From NCBI RefSeq assembly GCF_013459645.1, contig NZ_CP054861.1, positions 602,501 through 666,500 on the forward strand: a stretch of 64,000 bases of DNA, given 5' to 3'. Positions 18,225-24,851 of this stretch are shown here, piece by piece. Both the position numbers and the translations under genes were made by a program. This DNA comes from Martelella sp. NC20 (GTDB lineage: Bacteria > Pseudomonadota > Alphaproteobacteria > Rhizobiales > Rhizobiaceae). The notes beneath the pieces are model-generated. The model had not been told where the DNA came from. It did no database searches and saw nothing but the letters and a program-made list of their open reading frames with translations. Numbering within the stretch: the stretch's first letter is position 1; every line of letters starts with the position of its first letter.

Positions 18225-18701
18225 TTAATGCGATAGTCGTTGCGCCGGTGCACGGCAGGCCTTGTCTACCGTAAGGGGCTTAGCGCTGGCTTCGCCATGG
18301 CTGTGTGAATGGCCGTGATCATGATGATGATCGTGGTCATGTTGGTGACCATTCAGCACCAGCGGTTCGCCAAACCCGCGGTGTTCATCGGCGTGGCGCC
18401 ATTCTTCCTTGCGCGCGATGAGTTCGTCAAATGTTGACAGACCCTTGTCGTTCACCAGGTTTTCCAATGCCGCCAGCCACTGGTTGTAGTAGATCGTGTT
18501 GTAGTCGCTGGAACCGTAGTCCTTTCCAAGGTCGATCTCAGCGCTCAGGTAGTTGACCCATTCGCGCCACTGGAAAAAACCTTTTTCGTGCAGGGCAAGA
18601 ACAATACTGAAGGCCGTTAGTTGCCACGGCTCTGCAAATACGGGCCCCTCCTCGTTGCGGGGCAAATTCGGAATTTCTCGAAATTGCAGTTTCTCATCCA
18701 T
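18225..18701 (-). CDS. Nitrile hydratase accessory protein (activator / cobalt chaperone) with His-rich tail
   Basis: Homologue of the P14K/NhlE-type nitrile hydratase activators, 158 residues. The core (about 15-110) shows the activator pattern FAEPWQLTAFSIVLALHEKG and FQWREWVNYLSAEI, itself related to the N-terminal part of nitrile hydratase beta. The C-terminal tail holds a dense metal-binding run (HQHDHDHHHDHGHSHSH). In Co-type enzymes such proteins load cobalt and promote cysteine oxidation by subunit swapping. ATG at 18701 has AAAGGAGA upstream. It lies between the beta C-terminal gene (44-base gap) and cbtB, which fits a role in receiving imported cobalt. Confidence 0.85.
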   Translation of the reverse strand: MDEKLQFREIPNLPRNEEGPVFAEPWQLTAFSIVLALHEKGFFQWREWVNYLSAEIDLGKDYGSSDYNTIYYNQWLAALENLVNDKGLSTFDELIARKEEWRHADEHRGFGEPLVLNGHQHDHDHHHDHGHSHSHGEASAKPLTVDKACRAPAQRLSH

Positions 18702-18745
18702 CGATATCTCCTTTCCCTGGCATCTTGCGGGTATCGAAACCCGGA

Positions 18746-19099
18746 TCAGGCGTGCCGCATGTAGTCGTCCCAGATGTCAGCATACAGCCGGTCGGACGGA
18801 TGTCCGGCATCACCCCAGACTTCCTGCGCCGTGAACGTAACCGTATATACGTGCTGCGGCTTGGGTCCCTTCCTGTGGGCGCTGGTGTCGGGAAACACGA
18901 ACACACCATGATCGAATGTTACAGTTCCGACCTTGCCCTTGATGTAGGACGGCAGGCGATTATGCGTTGGCGCGTTAACCTCCAGAACGACGACTTTGTC
19001 GCCTTCTTTGAACTTGGCAGGGATGGGCTCGTCGACGCGTGCCGGATCACCAGTTGCAAGGACGATAGGCATCATTTCGACTGTTACCTTGGTAATCAT
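18746..19099 (-). CDS. Nitrile hydratase beta subunit, C-terminal half as a separate protein
   Basis: A 117-residue protein matching the SH3-like C-terminal domain of nitrile hydratase beta: FKEGDKVVVL, then HNRLPSYIKGKVG where the Arg corresponds to the second conserved Arg that contacts the oxidised metal-site cysteines, and YTVTFTAQEVWGD near the end. Its ATG overlaps the stop of the N-terminal half gene by ATGA, so the two halves are translationally coupled. This split is known from toyocamycin nitrile hydratase and from thiocyanate hydrolase, so the arrangement is not by itself a frameshift. Confidence 0.85.
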   Translation of the reverse strand: MITKVTVEMMPIVLATGDPARVDEPIPAKFKEGDKVVVLEVNAPTHNRLPSYIKGKVGTVTFDHGVFVFPDTSAHRKGPKPQHVYTVTFTAQEVWGDAGHPSDRLYADIWDDYMRHA

Positions 19100-19410
19100 G
19101 CCACCTTCTCCTTCATAAGCTGCCTGTGACGCGCATCAACTTCCTCACGGGTGACTACACCCACGTCGATGCAATTCTGCTCCACCGTGCAAAGCCATTT
19201 TTCGTAATAGCTTGACAGCAGGTAATGCGCGGGTTTCATCGTCTCAATGGGACGCCTGAACTGATCTACGTTGAAGACCCCCGCACCAAAACAGGCGATC
19301 ATCATTGCAAGCATCCGGCTTTCCCACTCCTCGTGGAAATATGGCTCATTCTGTTCGACGACAACGGGCCCAAAACCGTGCTTACCGCCGATATCGTGAA
19401 TTCCGTTCAT
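19096..19410 (-). CDS. Nitrile hydratase beta subunit, N-terminal half as a separate protein
   Basis: A 104-residue protein beginning MNGIHDIGGKHGFG, the signature start of nitrile hydratase beta subunits, and carrying Arg52 in FNVDQFRR at the position of the catalytically important beta Arg52. Typical beta subunits are about 220 residues; this gene plus the next (117 residues) together make that length. The ATG at 19410 follows AAAGGAAGGGG. It lies 15 bases downstream of alpha. The order alpha, beta-N, beta-C differs from common alpha/beta or beta/alpha two-gene operons and makes a three-subunit enzyme likely. Confidence 0.87.
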   Translation of the reverse strand: MNGIHDIGGKHGFGPVVVEQNEPYFHEEWESRMLAMMIACFGAGVFNVDQFRRPIETMKPAHYLLSSYYEKWLCTVEQNCIDVGVVTREEVDARHRQLMKEKVA

Positions 19411-19425
19411 CTAATTCCCCTTCCT

Positions 19426-20031
19426 TTATTTTCCCGGCGCCAGTGCCAGACCGGTGCCAATCATAGAATCGCGTGTGACCAGTTCGGCCAGTTGAGACTC
19501 GCTGAAATTTTCGGTTCCGGCGGGACGCATCGGCATGACCAGGTAGCGTAACTCGGCAGTGCTGTCCCAGACGCGAACTTCCACGTCATCAGCTATCTCG
19601 AGGCCAAATTCCCGCAGCACCGCGCGGGGCTCGATCACGACGCGAGCCCGGTACGGAGCCGACTTAAACCAGATCGGGGGAAGTCCGAGGGTTGGCCACG
19701 GGTAGCAGGAGCACAGGGTGCAAACGACGACATTGTGAACGGTCGGCGTGTTCTCGATCACGACCATATTCTCACCCTGCACACCCGAGTAGCCCAGGCT
19801 CTTGATCGCTGCTGAACCGTCTTTCATGAGCCACTTTTTGTATTCGGGGTCGACCCAGGCCTTGGCAATCACCTTCGCGCCGTTCTTCGGCCCGATTCGG
19901 GTTTCGAAGGCTTCGACAAGCAGGTCGAGCGATTTCGGGTCAATCGCCCCCTTTTCCGCTAAAAGGGATTCCAGGGCTTTCACTCTCAGACCAACATCGG
20001 GAATGAGAACATTCTCTTGCGCTTGTGCCAT
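19426..20031 (-). CDS. Nitrile hydratase alpha subunit, cobalt type
   Basis: Catalytic metal-binding subunit, 201 residues, converting nitriles to amides (or, in the related thiocyanate hydrolase, thiocyanate to carbonyl sulfide and ammonia). The metal claw is [11 protein letters not shown], with Cys104, Cys107 and Cys109; Thr105 at the variable position marks the non-corrin cobalt class (iron enzymes have Ser). Flanking segments [15 protein letters not shown] and the [13 protein letters not shown] region are family hallmarks. The ATG at 20031 follows AAGGAGG. Cobalt type agrees with the cbtBA genes in the same operon. Separation of nitrile hydratase from thiocyanate hydrolase is not possible from motifs alone, though the amide sensor and formamidase next door favour nitrile/amide. 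Confidence 0.92.
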   Translation of the reverse strand: MAQAQENVLIPDVGLRVKALESLLAEKGAIDPKSLDLLVEAFETRIGPKNGAKVIAKAWVDPEYKKWLMKDGSAAIKSLGYSGVQGENMVVIENTPTVHNVVVCTLCSCYPWPTLGLPPIWFKSAPYRARVVIEPRAVLREFGLEIADDVEVRVWDSTAELRYLVMPMRPAGTENFSESQLAELVTRDSMIGTGLALAPGK

Positions 20032-20082
20032 TTTATGCCTCCTTGAGGTTTTGGCTGCTTAATTCAGGTTCTGCCGATCGGG

Positions 20083-20613
20083 TTATGCGGTTGCGGCTTC
20101 CGGCTTGGTCAGGAAGGCCGCGAACTTGGCGGACGCGAAACCGAACAATGCCCCGAGCCACATGGAAATCGGAACCACGATCACCGCGTTGTCCAGGCTG
20201 ACCGATGTCATAACGCCGAGATCCAGCTTGCCCTGAGTTTGTAGGAGAAACGCGAAAGTGCAAGCATATCCGTATGTAGTGCCGGGCACTGAAACGAGCG
20301 CCGGAATCTGCGAGGACATGATGTAGAAGACAACGGTTATCAGGACGACCACTCCCGCCCAGACATTGGGCGTCAACACATCGCTGAGCGGGATTGTCAG
20401 GATCATCAGGGCGCCGACCCAGCCGACGACCGATCCGAAAAGGTTGGAAATCATCGTGCTCTTCAGGGCGGCGGCGTCACCGCCGGAATGAAAAAAACAA
20501 GCCCATGCCACGAAGGCGGCCCACACCAGAATCGTGCCCGCCGTAAGAAAGAACCAGGTGCAGACCGCACCAAGAATTCCCACACTCAAAGCTGTCGCCA
20601 GTACCGTTCCCAT
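20083..20613 (-). CDS. DUF1097 family inner membrane protein
   Basis: A 176-residue membrane protein with about five to six hydrophobic segments, resembling the DUF1097/YcdZ family (VWAAFVAWACFFHSGG and the central GYACTFAFLL). First gene of the nitrile hydratase operon; ATG at 20613 with AGGGGAG just upstream. It starts 18 bases after the leader's terminator, so it is the first gene exposed to antitermination. In the Pseudomonas amidase operon the membrane protein AmiS occupies a comparable place; a channel for nitriles, amides or ammonia is therefore a fair guess, but the family has no established function that I can apply. Confidence 0.75.
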   Translation of the reverse strand: MGTVLATALSVGILGAVCTWFFLTAGTILVWAAFVAWACFFHSGGDAAALKSTMISNLFGSVVGWVGALMILTIPLSDVLTPNVWAGVVVLITVVFYIMSSQIPALVSVPGTTYGYACTFAFLLQTQGKLDLGVMTSVSLDNAVIVVPISMWLGALFGFASAKFAAFLTKPEAATA

Positions 20614-20630
20614 CGATCTCCCCTATGACC

Positions 20631-20669
20631 AAAAAAAAAGCCCAACCGCTGTTGCCAGCGATTGGGCTT
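20631..20669 (-). terminator. Intrinsic terminator in the leader of the nitrile hydratase operon
   Basis: On the minus strand, AAGCCCAA-CGCTG pairs with CAGCG-TTGGGCTT around a GCAA loop (one mismatch or wobble), followed by nine T residues. It ends only 18 bases before the first gene of the operon and after the promoter, so it must act as an attenuator, not as the end of another gene. Confidence 0.85.
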
Positions 20670-20679
20670 CGTTGCCTAA
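20662..20679 (-). promoter_or_regulatory. Alternative hairpin (candidate AmiR/ANTAR antitermination site)
   Basis: The minus-strand leader can fold TTAGGC-AACGAA-GCCCAA: six-base loop AACGAA with A at position 1 and G at position 4, the identities required in ANTAR target RNAs. Its 3' arm GCCCAA is also the 5' arm of the terminator, so the two structures exclude each other. A matching upstream (first) hairpin with the same loop rule was not found. Confidence 0.55.
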
Positions 20680-20765
20680 CTTGCGCGGCGCCTGAGTGGT
20701 GCCCTGCAAATCTATTTTCCCGAAAAACCGCCGCTTAAGTGCGACCTCTTCGGATTGAATGAATC

Positions 20766-20795
20766 ATCATAGATACAGGAATTGTGAATTGTCAA
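20766..20795 (-). promoter_or_regulatory. Sigma70-type promoter of the nitrile hydratase operon
   Basis: Reading the minus strand, TTGACA (20795-20790) and TATGAT (20771-20766) are separated by 18 bases in an AT-rich stretch. Transcription would start near 20758 and give a leader of about 145 bases containing the two competing hairpins. Confidence 0.65.
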
Positions 20796-20892
20796 TGAGG
20801 ACAGAATAAATTTTTATATAACGCTATCACTCTGTAATAACATATGATTTTACTAGGCCAATGACTGGCAGAGACATGGATGCAGGAATTCA

Positions 20893-21198
20893 ATGCCCCA
20901 CCCGGAGTTCCGCTGGCGCGCTGAAATTAATGCGATCGAGTTCCGACCCTGCGGACATCGGGGCAGTTGCGTGGTGCACAAACTCGCAATCAGAACGATC
21001 GTGGGATTCAGCCCTGACGCACAAGACTGCCTGGCATTTTCGCGGTCCCACTCCGACGCCCTGGTTCGCGCCGCGTCGGCCAAGATCGCCGATGGGCACA
21101 TCCCCGTCGACAAAAGCTTCAATCTAAACAGCCGCGAGATCAGGGCCGCGATTTCGCGGTCGCCAAGGAAAAGTGACGCCGGTAAAACATGCAGTTGA
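20893..21198 (+). CDS. Small hypothetical protein (101 residues)
   Basis: An open frame with ATG preceded by AGGAA five bases upstream, between the two divergent operons. The sequence looks protein-like: MPHPEFRWRAEINAIEFRPC, a middle CVVHKLAIRTIVG and a C-terminal ASAKIADGHIPVDKSFNLN then REIRAAI. The C-terminal A..K...G......LN..DIR pattern recalls DUF1488-type small proteins, but I cannot assign it. It reads in the same direction as amiC and ends at a 15-bp palindrome (21191-21205), so it may share the amiC transcript and be affected by the same regulation. It could also be a chance frame. Confidence 0.45.
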   Translation: MPHPEFRWRAEINAIEFRPCGHRGSCVVHKLAIRTIVGFSPDAQDCLAFSRSHSDALVRAASAKIADGHIPVDKSFNLNSREIRAAISRSPRKSDAGKTCS

Positions 21199-21301
21199 CA
21201 ACTGCGGCGAATTGAGAAACCATGATTCGAACTTTCGACCAAGCAATGGCTTGGGAGTGGCGAGACACAAATAGGGTGGCGCGGCATCTGCCGGTCACTG
21301 C

Positions 21302-21347
21302 GGCGATGAAGCCCTGAAGGCCGGAAGGCCTTTGGGGCTTTTTGTTT
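21302..21347 (+). promoter_or_regulatory. amiC leader: terminator with competing hairpin
   Basis: GAAGCCCTGAAGGCC pairs with GGCCTTTGGGGCTTT around a GGAA loop, followed by TGTTTT: an intrinsic terminator (21308-21347) only 26 bases before the AmiC gene. Its 5' arm also forms GGC-GATGAA-GCC (21302-21313), the same shape and near-same sequence as the hairpin before the nitrile hydratase operon (shared pattern GGCRAYGAAGCCC). Loop position 4 is G, but position 1 is G instead of A. Confidence 0.6.
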
Positions 21348-21373
21348 TGCTGGTGTATTGGGACGAAGCGGAG

Positions 21374-22573
21374 ATGCATACACGGACAAAGATGCCGAAG
21401 ATCGAAATCGGAGTGCTTTTTTCGACCAGCGGACCCTACAGCGCGGTGGGCGTTGAGATGCTTGCCGGGGCATTGATGGGGATCGAAGAAGTCAACCGGT
21501 CAGGCGAATTCGAGTTCGAACTGGCGCCGACGATCAGGGATCCTGGTGGCGATGCGGTCAGTTATGCCACGTTAGGCAGGGAGATATTGAGTCTCGGAGC
21601 CGTAAAACACGTGATCGGCTGCTACACTTCCTGGAGCAGGAAGGAAATCATACCGGTCATCGAGAAATACGACGCGCTGCTTTGGTATCCCTCGCACTAC
21701 GAAGGGTTCGAGAGCTGCGCCAACACGATATATATCGGCGCCCCACCCAACCAGCACATCGTTCCGCTGGCCCGCTACATGATCCAGAACCACGGCGCAA
21801 ACGCCTATTGCTGCGGCTCCAATTACATCTGGCCGTGGGAAAACAACCGCGTCATGCGTGCCATGTTGAATGCGGCAGGCGGCGATGTGCTGGCGGAGAA
21901 ATACCTGCCCATCGGCTCAACAGATGTCGATGGGTTCTTCGATGACATAAGACGGATGAAGCCGGACTTCATCTTCAATACGCTGATCGGCGAATCCAGC
22001 TACGAGTTCTTCAGGAAATACCATGAGGTGGGCCTCTCTGATCCCACCTTCCGGCCAGAGACCACCCCCATTGTAAGCTGCAGCCTTTCGGAACCCGAAT
22101 TGCTTCAGATCGGCGGTTTGGCGGCGGTTGGTCACATCGCCTCCAGCGTCTATTTCGAAACGATCGACAGTCAAGTCAACCGCAGTTTCATCCAGCGCTA
22201 CAGAAATCGCTTCGGTTCGGGTCGGGTCACTTCAGCTGACGCTGAGGCTTCCTACAATTCCGTGACCTTGCTCGCGCAGGCGATACATCGGGCCGGCAGC
22301 GCGGAAATCGACGCGGTGCGCGGTGCATTGTCTGCCATCACTCTGGATGCGCCACAGGGTCCGATCTGGGTCGATCCCGACAACAATCATTGCTACCTGA
22401 CACCGCGCCTGGCGCGATCGGCCAAGAATGCGAGCTTCGATATTCTGGAAACCGAATCGGCGCCGGTCAAACCGGATCCCTACCTATTGTCCCTGCGTCA
22501 GCCGGTAGCCAACGACCCGCTCGACATCTCGACCGGGTTCAGGTCAACCTCGCTTCCGGTGAGCTGGCAATGA
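21374..22573 (+). CDS. amiC: AmiC-type amide-binding sensor (Peripla_BP_6 fold), negative regulator
   Basis: Resembles Pseudomonas AmiC throughout, about 399 residues: IGVLFSTSGPYSAVG at the start, VIGCYTSWSRKEIIPV, LLWYPSHYEGFE, IYIGAPPNQH and near the C-terminus DAPQGPIWVDPDNNH and KPDPYLL. No signal peptide is present, so it acts in the cytoplasm, as AmiC does, holding AmiR inactive until a short amide binds. I start it at the ATG of MHTRTKMPK; MPKIEIG at 21392 is the alternative. It overlaps amiR by ATGA. The gene begins downstream of a terminator with a competing hairpin, suggesting that the system controls its own synthesis. Confidence 0.88.
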   Translation: MHTRTKMPKIEIGVLFSTSGPYSAVGVEMLAGALMGIEEVNRSGEFEFELAPTIRDPGGDAVSYATLGREILSLGAVKHVIGCYTSWSRKEIIPVIEKYDALLWYPSHYEGFESCANTIYIGAPPNQHIVPLARYMIQNHGANAYCCGSNYIWPWENNRVMRAMLNAAGGDVLAEKYLPIGSTDVDGFFDDIRRMKPDFIFNTLIGESSYEFFRKYHEVGLSDPTFRPETTPIVSCSLSEPELLQIGGLAAVGHIASSVYFETIDSQVNRSFIQRYRNRFGSGRVTSADAEASYNSVTLLAQAIHRAGSAEIDAVRGALSAITLDAPQGPIWVDPDNNHCYLTPRLARSAKNASFDILETESAPVKPDPYLLSLRQPVANDPLDISTGFRSTSLPVSWQ

Positions 22574-23214
22574 GAACCCATTTGCCGAATTTCTCATCGC
22601 TGAAGGCCCTGATACTTCTCACCAGGGACGCCAACCGGGACAATTTGCAGGCCCAGCTTAAGCGCCTGAACCTCGAGGTCGACGTCCAGTGGCCTCCGAT
22701 TCCTAGCACCGAACACCTGCACCATGTCGTCTTTTTCGACGTGGACCGGGGTTATGATGGCATGTTCAACTGGCCTGCTGGCGAGCCGCCCGTTCCGCTG
22801 ATAGCGATTGTTGGTTCCGAGGCACCAGGCCGGCTTGAATGGGCGCTGAGCCAGAAACCATCTTCCCATCTGCTGAAGCCGATCGGATCGAGCGGCGTGT
22901 TCCATGCACTCTTCGTGGCGTTCTCGAATTTCGCGGAGTCCGCCCGCGCGAGAGTCGAGATCGAAGAACTGAACGAGCGCATCAGGTGTCGCCCAATTGT
23001 CGTGCGCACCATCCTCAAATTGATGGAGGTGCACGAAATAGGAGACGACGAGGCATTCAGGTTTTTACGCGACCTCAGCATGAAACAGCAGATGAGTATC
23101 GAGGAGATGAGCCACGAAATTCTGTCAAAATCTGAATTGAATATCAGCAATACCCAGAATTCGTTGCCGCCGAGGTTACGAAACGGGCCGGAAACATCGA
23201 CCCGAATGAAATAG
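22570..23214 (+). CDS. amiR: AmiR-type ANTAR-domain transcription antiterminator
   Basis: A 214-residue RNA-binding regulator. Residues 8-125 form a receiver-like domain (LKALILLTRD, HHVVFFDVDRG, SSHLLKPIG) without the usual phosphoacceptor arrangement, as in AmiR; residues about 140-195 form the coiled helix and ANTAR domain (IEELNERI, RTILKLMEVH, FLRDLSMKQQMSIEEMSHEIL). In Pseudomonas the AmiC-AmiR complex releases AmiR when amide binds, and AmiR then prevents termination in the leader of the amidase operon. Start overlaps amiC by four bases. The last 25 residues look unlike a family C-terminus, while another frame here looks protein-like, so a frameshift near 23133-23157 is possible. Confidence 0.88.
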   Translation: MRTHLPNFSSLKALILLTRDANRDNLQAQLKRLNLEVDVQWPPIPSTEHLHHVVFFDVDRGYDGMFNWPAGEPPVPLIAIVGSEAPGRLEWALSQKPSSHLLKPIGSSGVFHALFVAFSNFAESARARVEIEELNERIRCRPIVVRTILKLMEVHEIGDDEAFRFLRDLSMKQQMSIEEMSHEILSKSELNISNTQNSLPPRLRNGPETSTRMK

Positions 23215-23306
23215 CGAAACTGGCTGAACAGGAACTTCAGCCCACAGCGTACGCGCTGCGGGAGGGGAAGATCTGTGCCCTAAAGGAGGAAAGCAATGAA
23301 CAATAA
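23136..23306 (+). other. Protein-like alternative frame overlapping the end of amiR
   Basis: From 23136 a second frame is open and reads EYQQYPEFVAAEVTKRAG, NIDPNEIAKLAEQEL and ALREGKICALKEE, ending at a TAA (23304-23306) that overlaps the formamidase ATG. The composition is natural and the stop is placed as expected for operon coupling. Either the true AmiR C-terminus lies in this frame (one frameshift near 23133) or a small separate gene is here. It has no start codon with a ribosome site that I can see. Confidence 0.35.
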
Positions 23307-24336
23307 TCCAACAACTCGAGTCATTACCCCGTTTCCTCATGAGTGGATCGCTGGCTCACTTCTTGCCCGACGCAGCGTCGCCGGAGGCGCCGGTACCCAT
23401 ACGCATCATCTGTCCGAGGAAGTACAGGGCACCTATCACTACACGATGGGTCCATATTCCGATCCAGTCCTGCATGTTAAGCCGGGCGATCGGATTGTCG
23501 TCGAGACGCGCGACGCGTTCGAAGGCGCAATTAAGAGTGAGAGCGACAAGCCCAAGGATAAATTGCGCATGCCGTTTCTCAATCCACAAAACGGGCCGAT
23601 AATGGTCGAAGGCGCTGAGAAGGGCGACGCACTGGCCGTCTATATCGAATCAATGGTGCCGCGTGGCGAGAACCCACTGGGCACTTGCTGCATGATCGAA
23701 GAGTTTGGCGCTCTTACCGGCACAGCCTATACGGCGACCCTGAATGATCCGCTGCCCGAGATTGTACGCAAGATCCACCTGGACGAAAGCCATGTTTATT
23801 GGAGCGACAGGATCACTCTACCCTACAAACCGCATATCGGTACTCTGAGCTGTTCTCCTGAGATAGATTCAATAAATTCGCTAACGCCCGACAATCACGG
23901 CGGCAATATGGACCTGCCCGACATGGGGCCGGGCACGGTCACCTATTTACCTGTTCGTTCGCCCGGCGCGCGTCTGTTCATCGGCGACGCGCATGCCTGC
24001 CAGGGAGACGGAGAGGTTTGTGGCGTGGCGGTCGAGTTTCCGACCACAACCACAATCAGGGTCGACCTGATCAAAGGTTGGACGATCGACTGGCCACGCA
24101 TGGAGACATCTGAACTGATCATGGGTATTGGCAGCGCTCGCCCACTTGAGGACGCCACCCGCATCGCCTATCGCGAACTTATCCGCTGGATGGTTGCCGA
24201 TTACGGATTCGAAAAGTGGGATGCCTACATGCTGCTCAGCCAGTGCGGGATCGTCCGGCTGGGCAACTTTGTCGATCCCAAATACACGGTTGGAGCAGCG
24301 GTGCGCAAACGCCTCATTGCGGAGCAAGCCAATTGA
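23296..24336 (+). CDS. Formamidase/acetamidase family hydrolase
   Basis: Amide hydrolase of the FmdA/AmdA family, 346 residues, releasing ammonia from short amides in the cytoplasm. Family segments include THTHHLSEEVQGTYHYTMGP, KPGDRIVVETRDAFEGAI, a GPIMVEGAEKGD loop and the metal/catalytic stretch SPGARLFIGDAHACQGDGEVCG. The ATG has a near-perfect AAAGGAGG nine bases upstream. It is 81 bases after amiR on the same strand and completes the pathway begun by nitrile hydratase: nitrile to amide to acid and ammonia. Length is a little under the roughly 400 residues of some members but typical of the short subgroup. Confidence 0.88.
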   Translation: MNNNPTTRVITPFPHEWIAGSLLARRSVAGGAGTHTHHLSEEVQGTYHYTMGPYSDPVLHVKPGDRIVVETRDAFEGAIKSESDKPKDKLRMPFLNPQNGPIMVEGAEKGDALAVYIESMVPRGENPLGTCCMIEEFGALTGTAYTATLNDPLPEIVRKIHLDESHVYWSDRITLPYKPHIGTLSCSPEIDSINSLTPDNHGGNMDLPDMGPGTVTYLPVRSPGARLFIGDAHACQGDGEVCGVAVEFPTTTTIRVDLIKGWTIDWPRMETSELIMGIGSARPLEDATRIAYRELIRWMVADYGFEKWDAYMLLSQCGIVRLGNFVDPKYTVGAAVRKRLIAEQAN

Positions 24337-24360
24337 TGAATCAGGTTCCGCAGGGCGACG

Positions 24361-24480
24361 TGTCAACGGCGGAGTAAAAGTCGGCCATTGGGCTGCGCAA
24401 AAGTCGGCCACCTGGCACTGCAATCGGAGAACATCCGGAGGGTGTAGCCCCACCGGAGTTTTCCGATTGCAGAGTCAACG
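24361..24480 (+). mobile_element. Remnant of an IS21-family element end
   Basis: Starts TGTCAACGGCGGAGTAAAAG and carries two spaced copies of AAAAGTCGGCCA, the multiple terminal repeats typical of IS21-family ends. It continues into an inverted repeat (GCAATCGGA ... TCCGATTGC, 24419-24470). No istA or istB follows, so only the end remains. Confidence 0.55.
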
Positions 24481-24603
24481 GTCTTATCGGTGAGGGTTTG
24501 CGGCTTTTCATGCCCGGCTTTCCGCCAGTCGGCAGCTGTCGCCGTTCATTTCGAGGATGTGGACTGAGCTACTCCCCATCGATTGGACAGGATCTGGCTT
24601 AAA

Positions 24604-24785
24604 CTAAGCCGCTCTTTGCACCTGCTGATCGGGGTTGGTTGTTTCATTTCGTAGCCAATAGACCACGGCAGGCAGTCTGCCACCAAGGGCTGAGTGTGGG
24701 CGTTGGTGGTTGTAGAAGGCCACAGCAATCGCGTCTGGCAGCTCTCTATGATCGCCGACGCGATAGCCGGTCCGTGGATGTCGCT
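24604..24785 (-). pseudogene. C-terminal remnant of an IS3-family transposase (OrfB)
   Basis: The minus frame reads LPDAIAVAFYNHQRPHSALG then GRLPAVVYWL and ends QVQRAA with TAG at 24604-24606. The YNHQRPHSALG motif is the hallmark C-terminus of IS3-group integrase-type transposases. Everything upstream is missing; it abuts the end of the IS5-family element. Confidence 0.75.
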
Positions 24786-24851
24786 GAGAGTCGGTCCAGA
24801 AAGTTATTCTTTATGAACAAATCCTTCGTAGCATGAGGCGTATAGACGCTA

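Noticed and set aside
19090..19105. Frameshift in a single nitrile hydratase beta gene
   Set aside because: The junction is a regular ATGA stop/start overlap and both halves are complete as separate proteins, as in known three-subunit relatives.
20640..20760. Known metabolite riboswitch (cobalamin, guanidine, glycine, NiCo) in the nitrile hydratase leader
   Set aside because: None of the conserved boxes I know for these classes are present, and the leader is short. The adjacent AmiR gene gives a better explanation.
20750..20772. Short leader peptide starting ATGATG
   Set aside because: The ATGATG is part of the -10 promoter region and would lie before the transcription start; it has no ribosome site.
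20893..20960. Sigma54 promoter for amiC near TGGCAGAGACATGG
   Set aside because: Spacing between the GG and GC elements is 13 instead of 10 bases.
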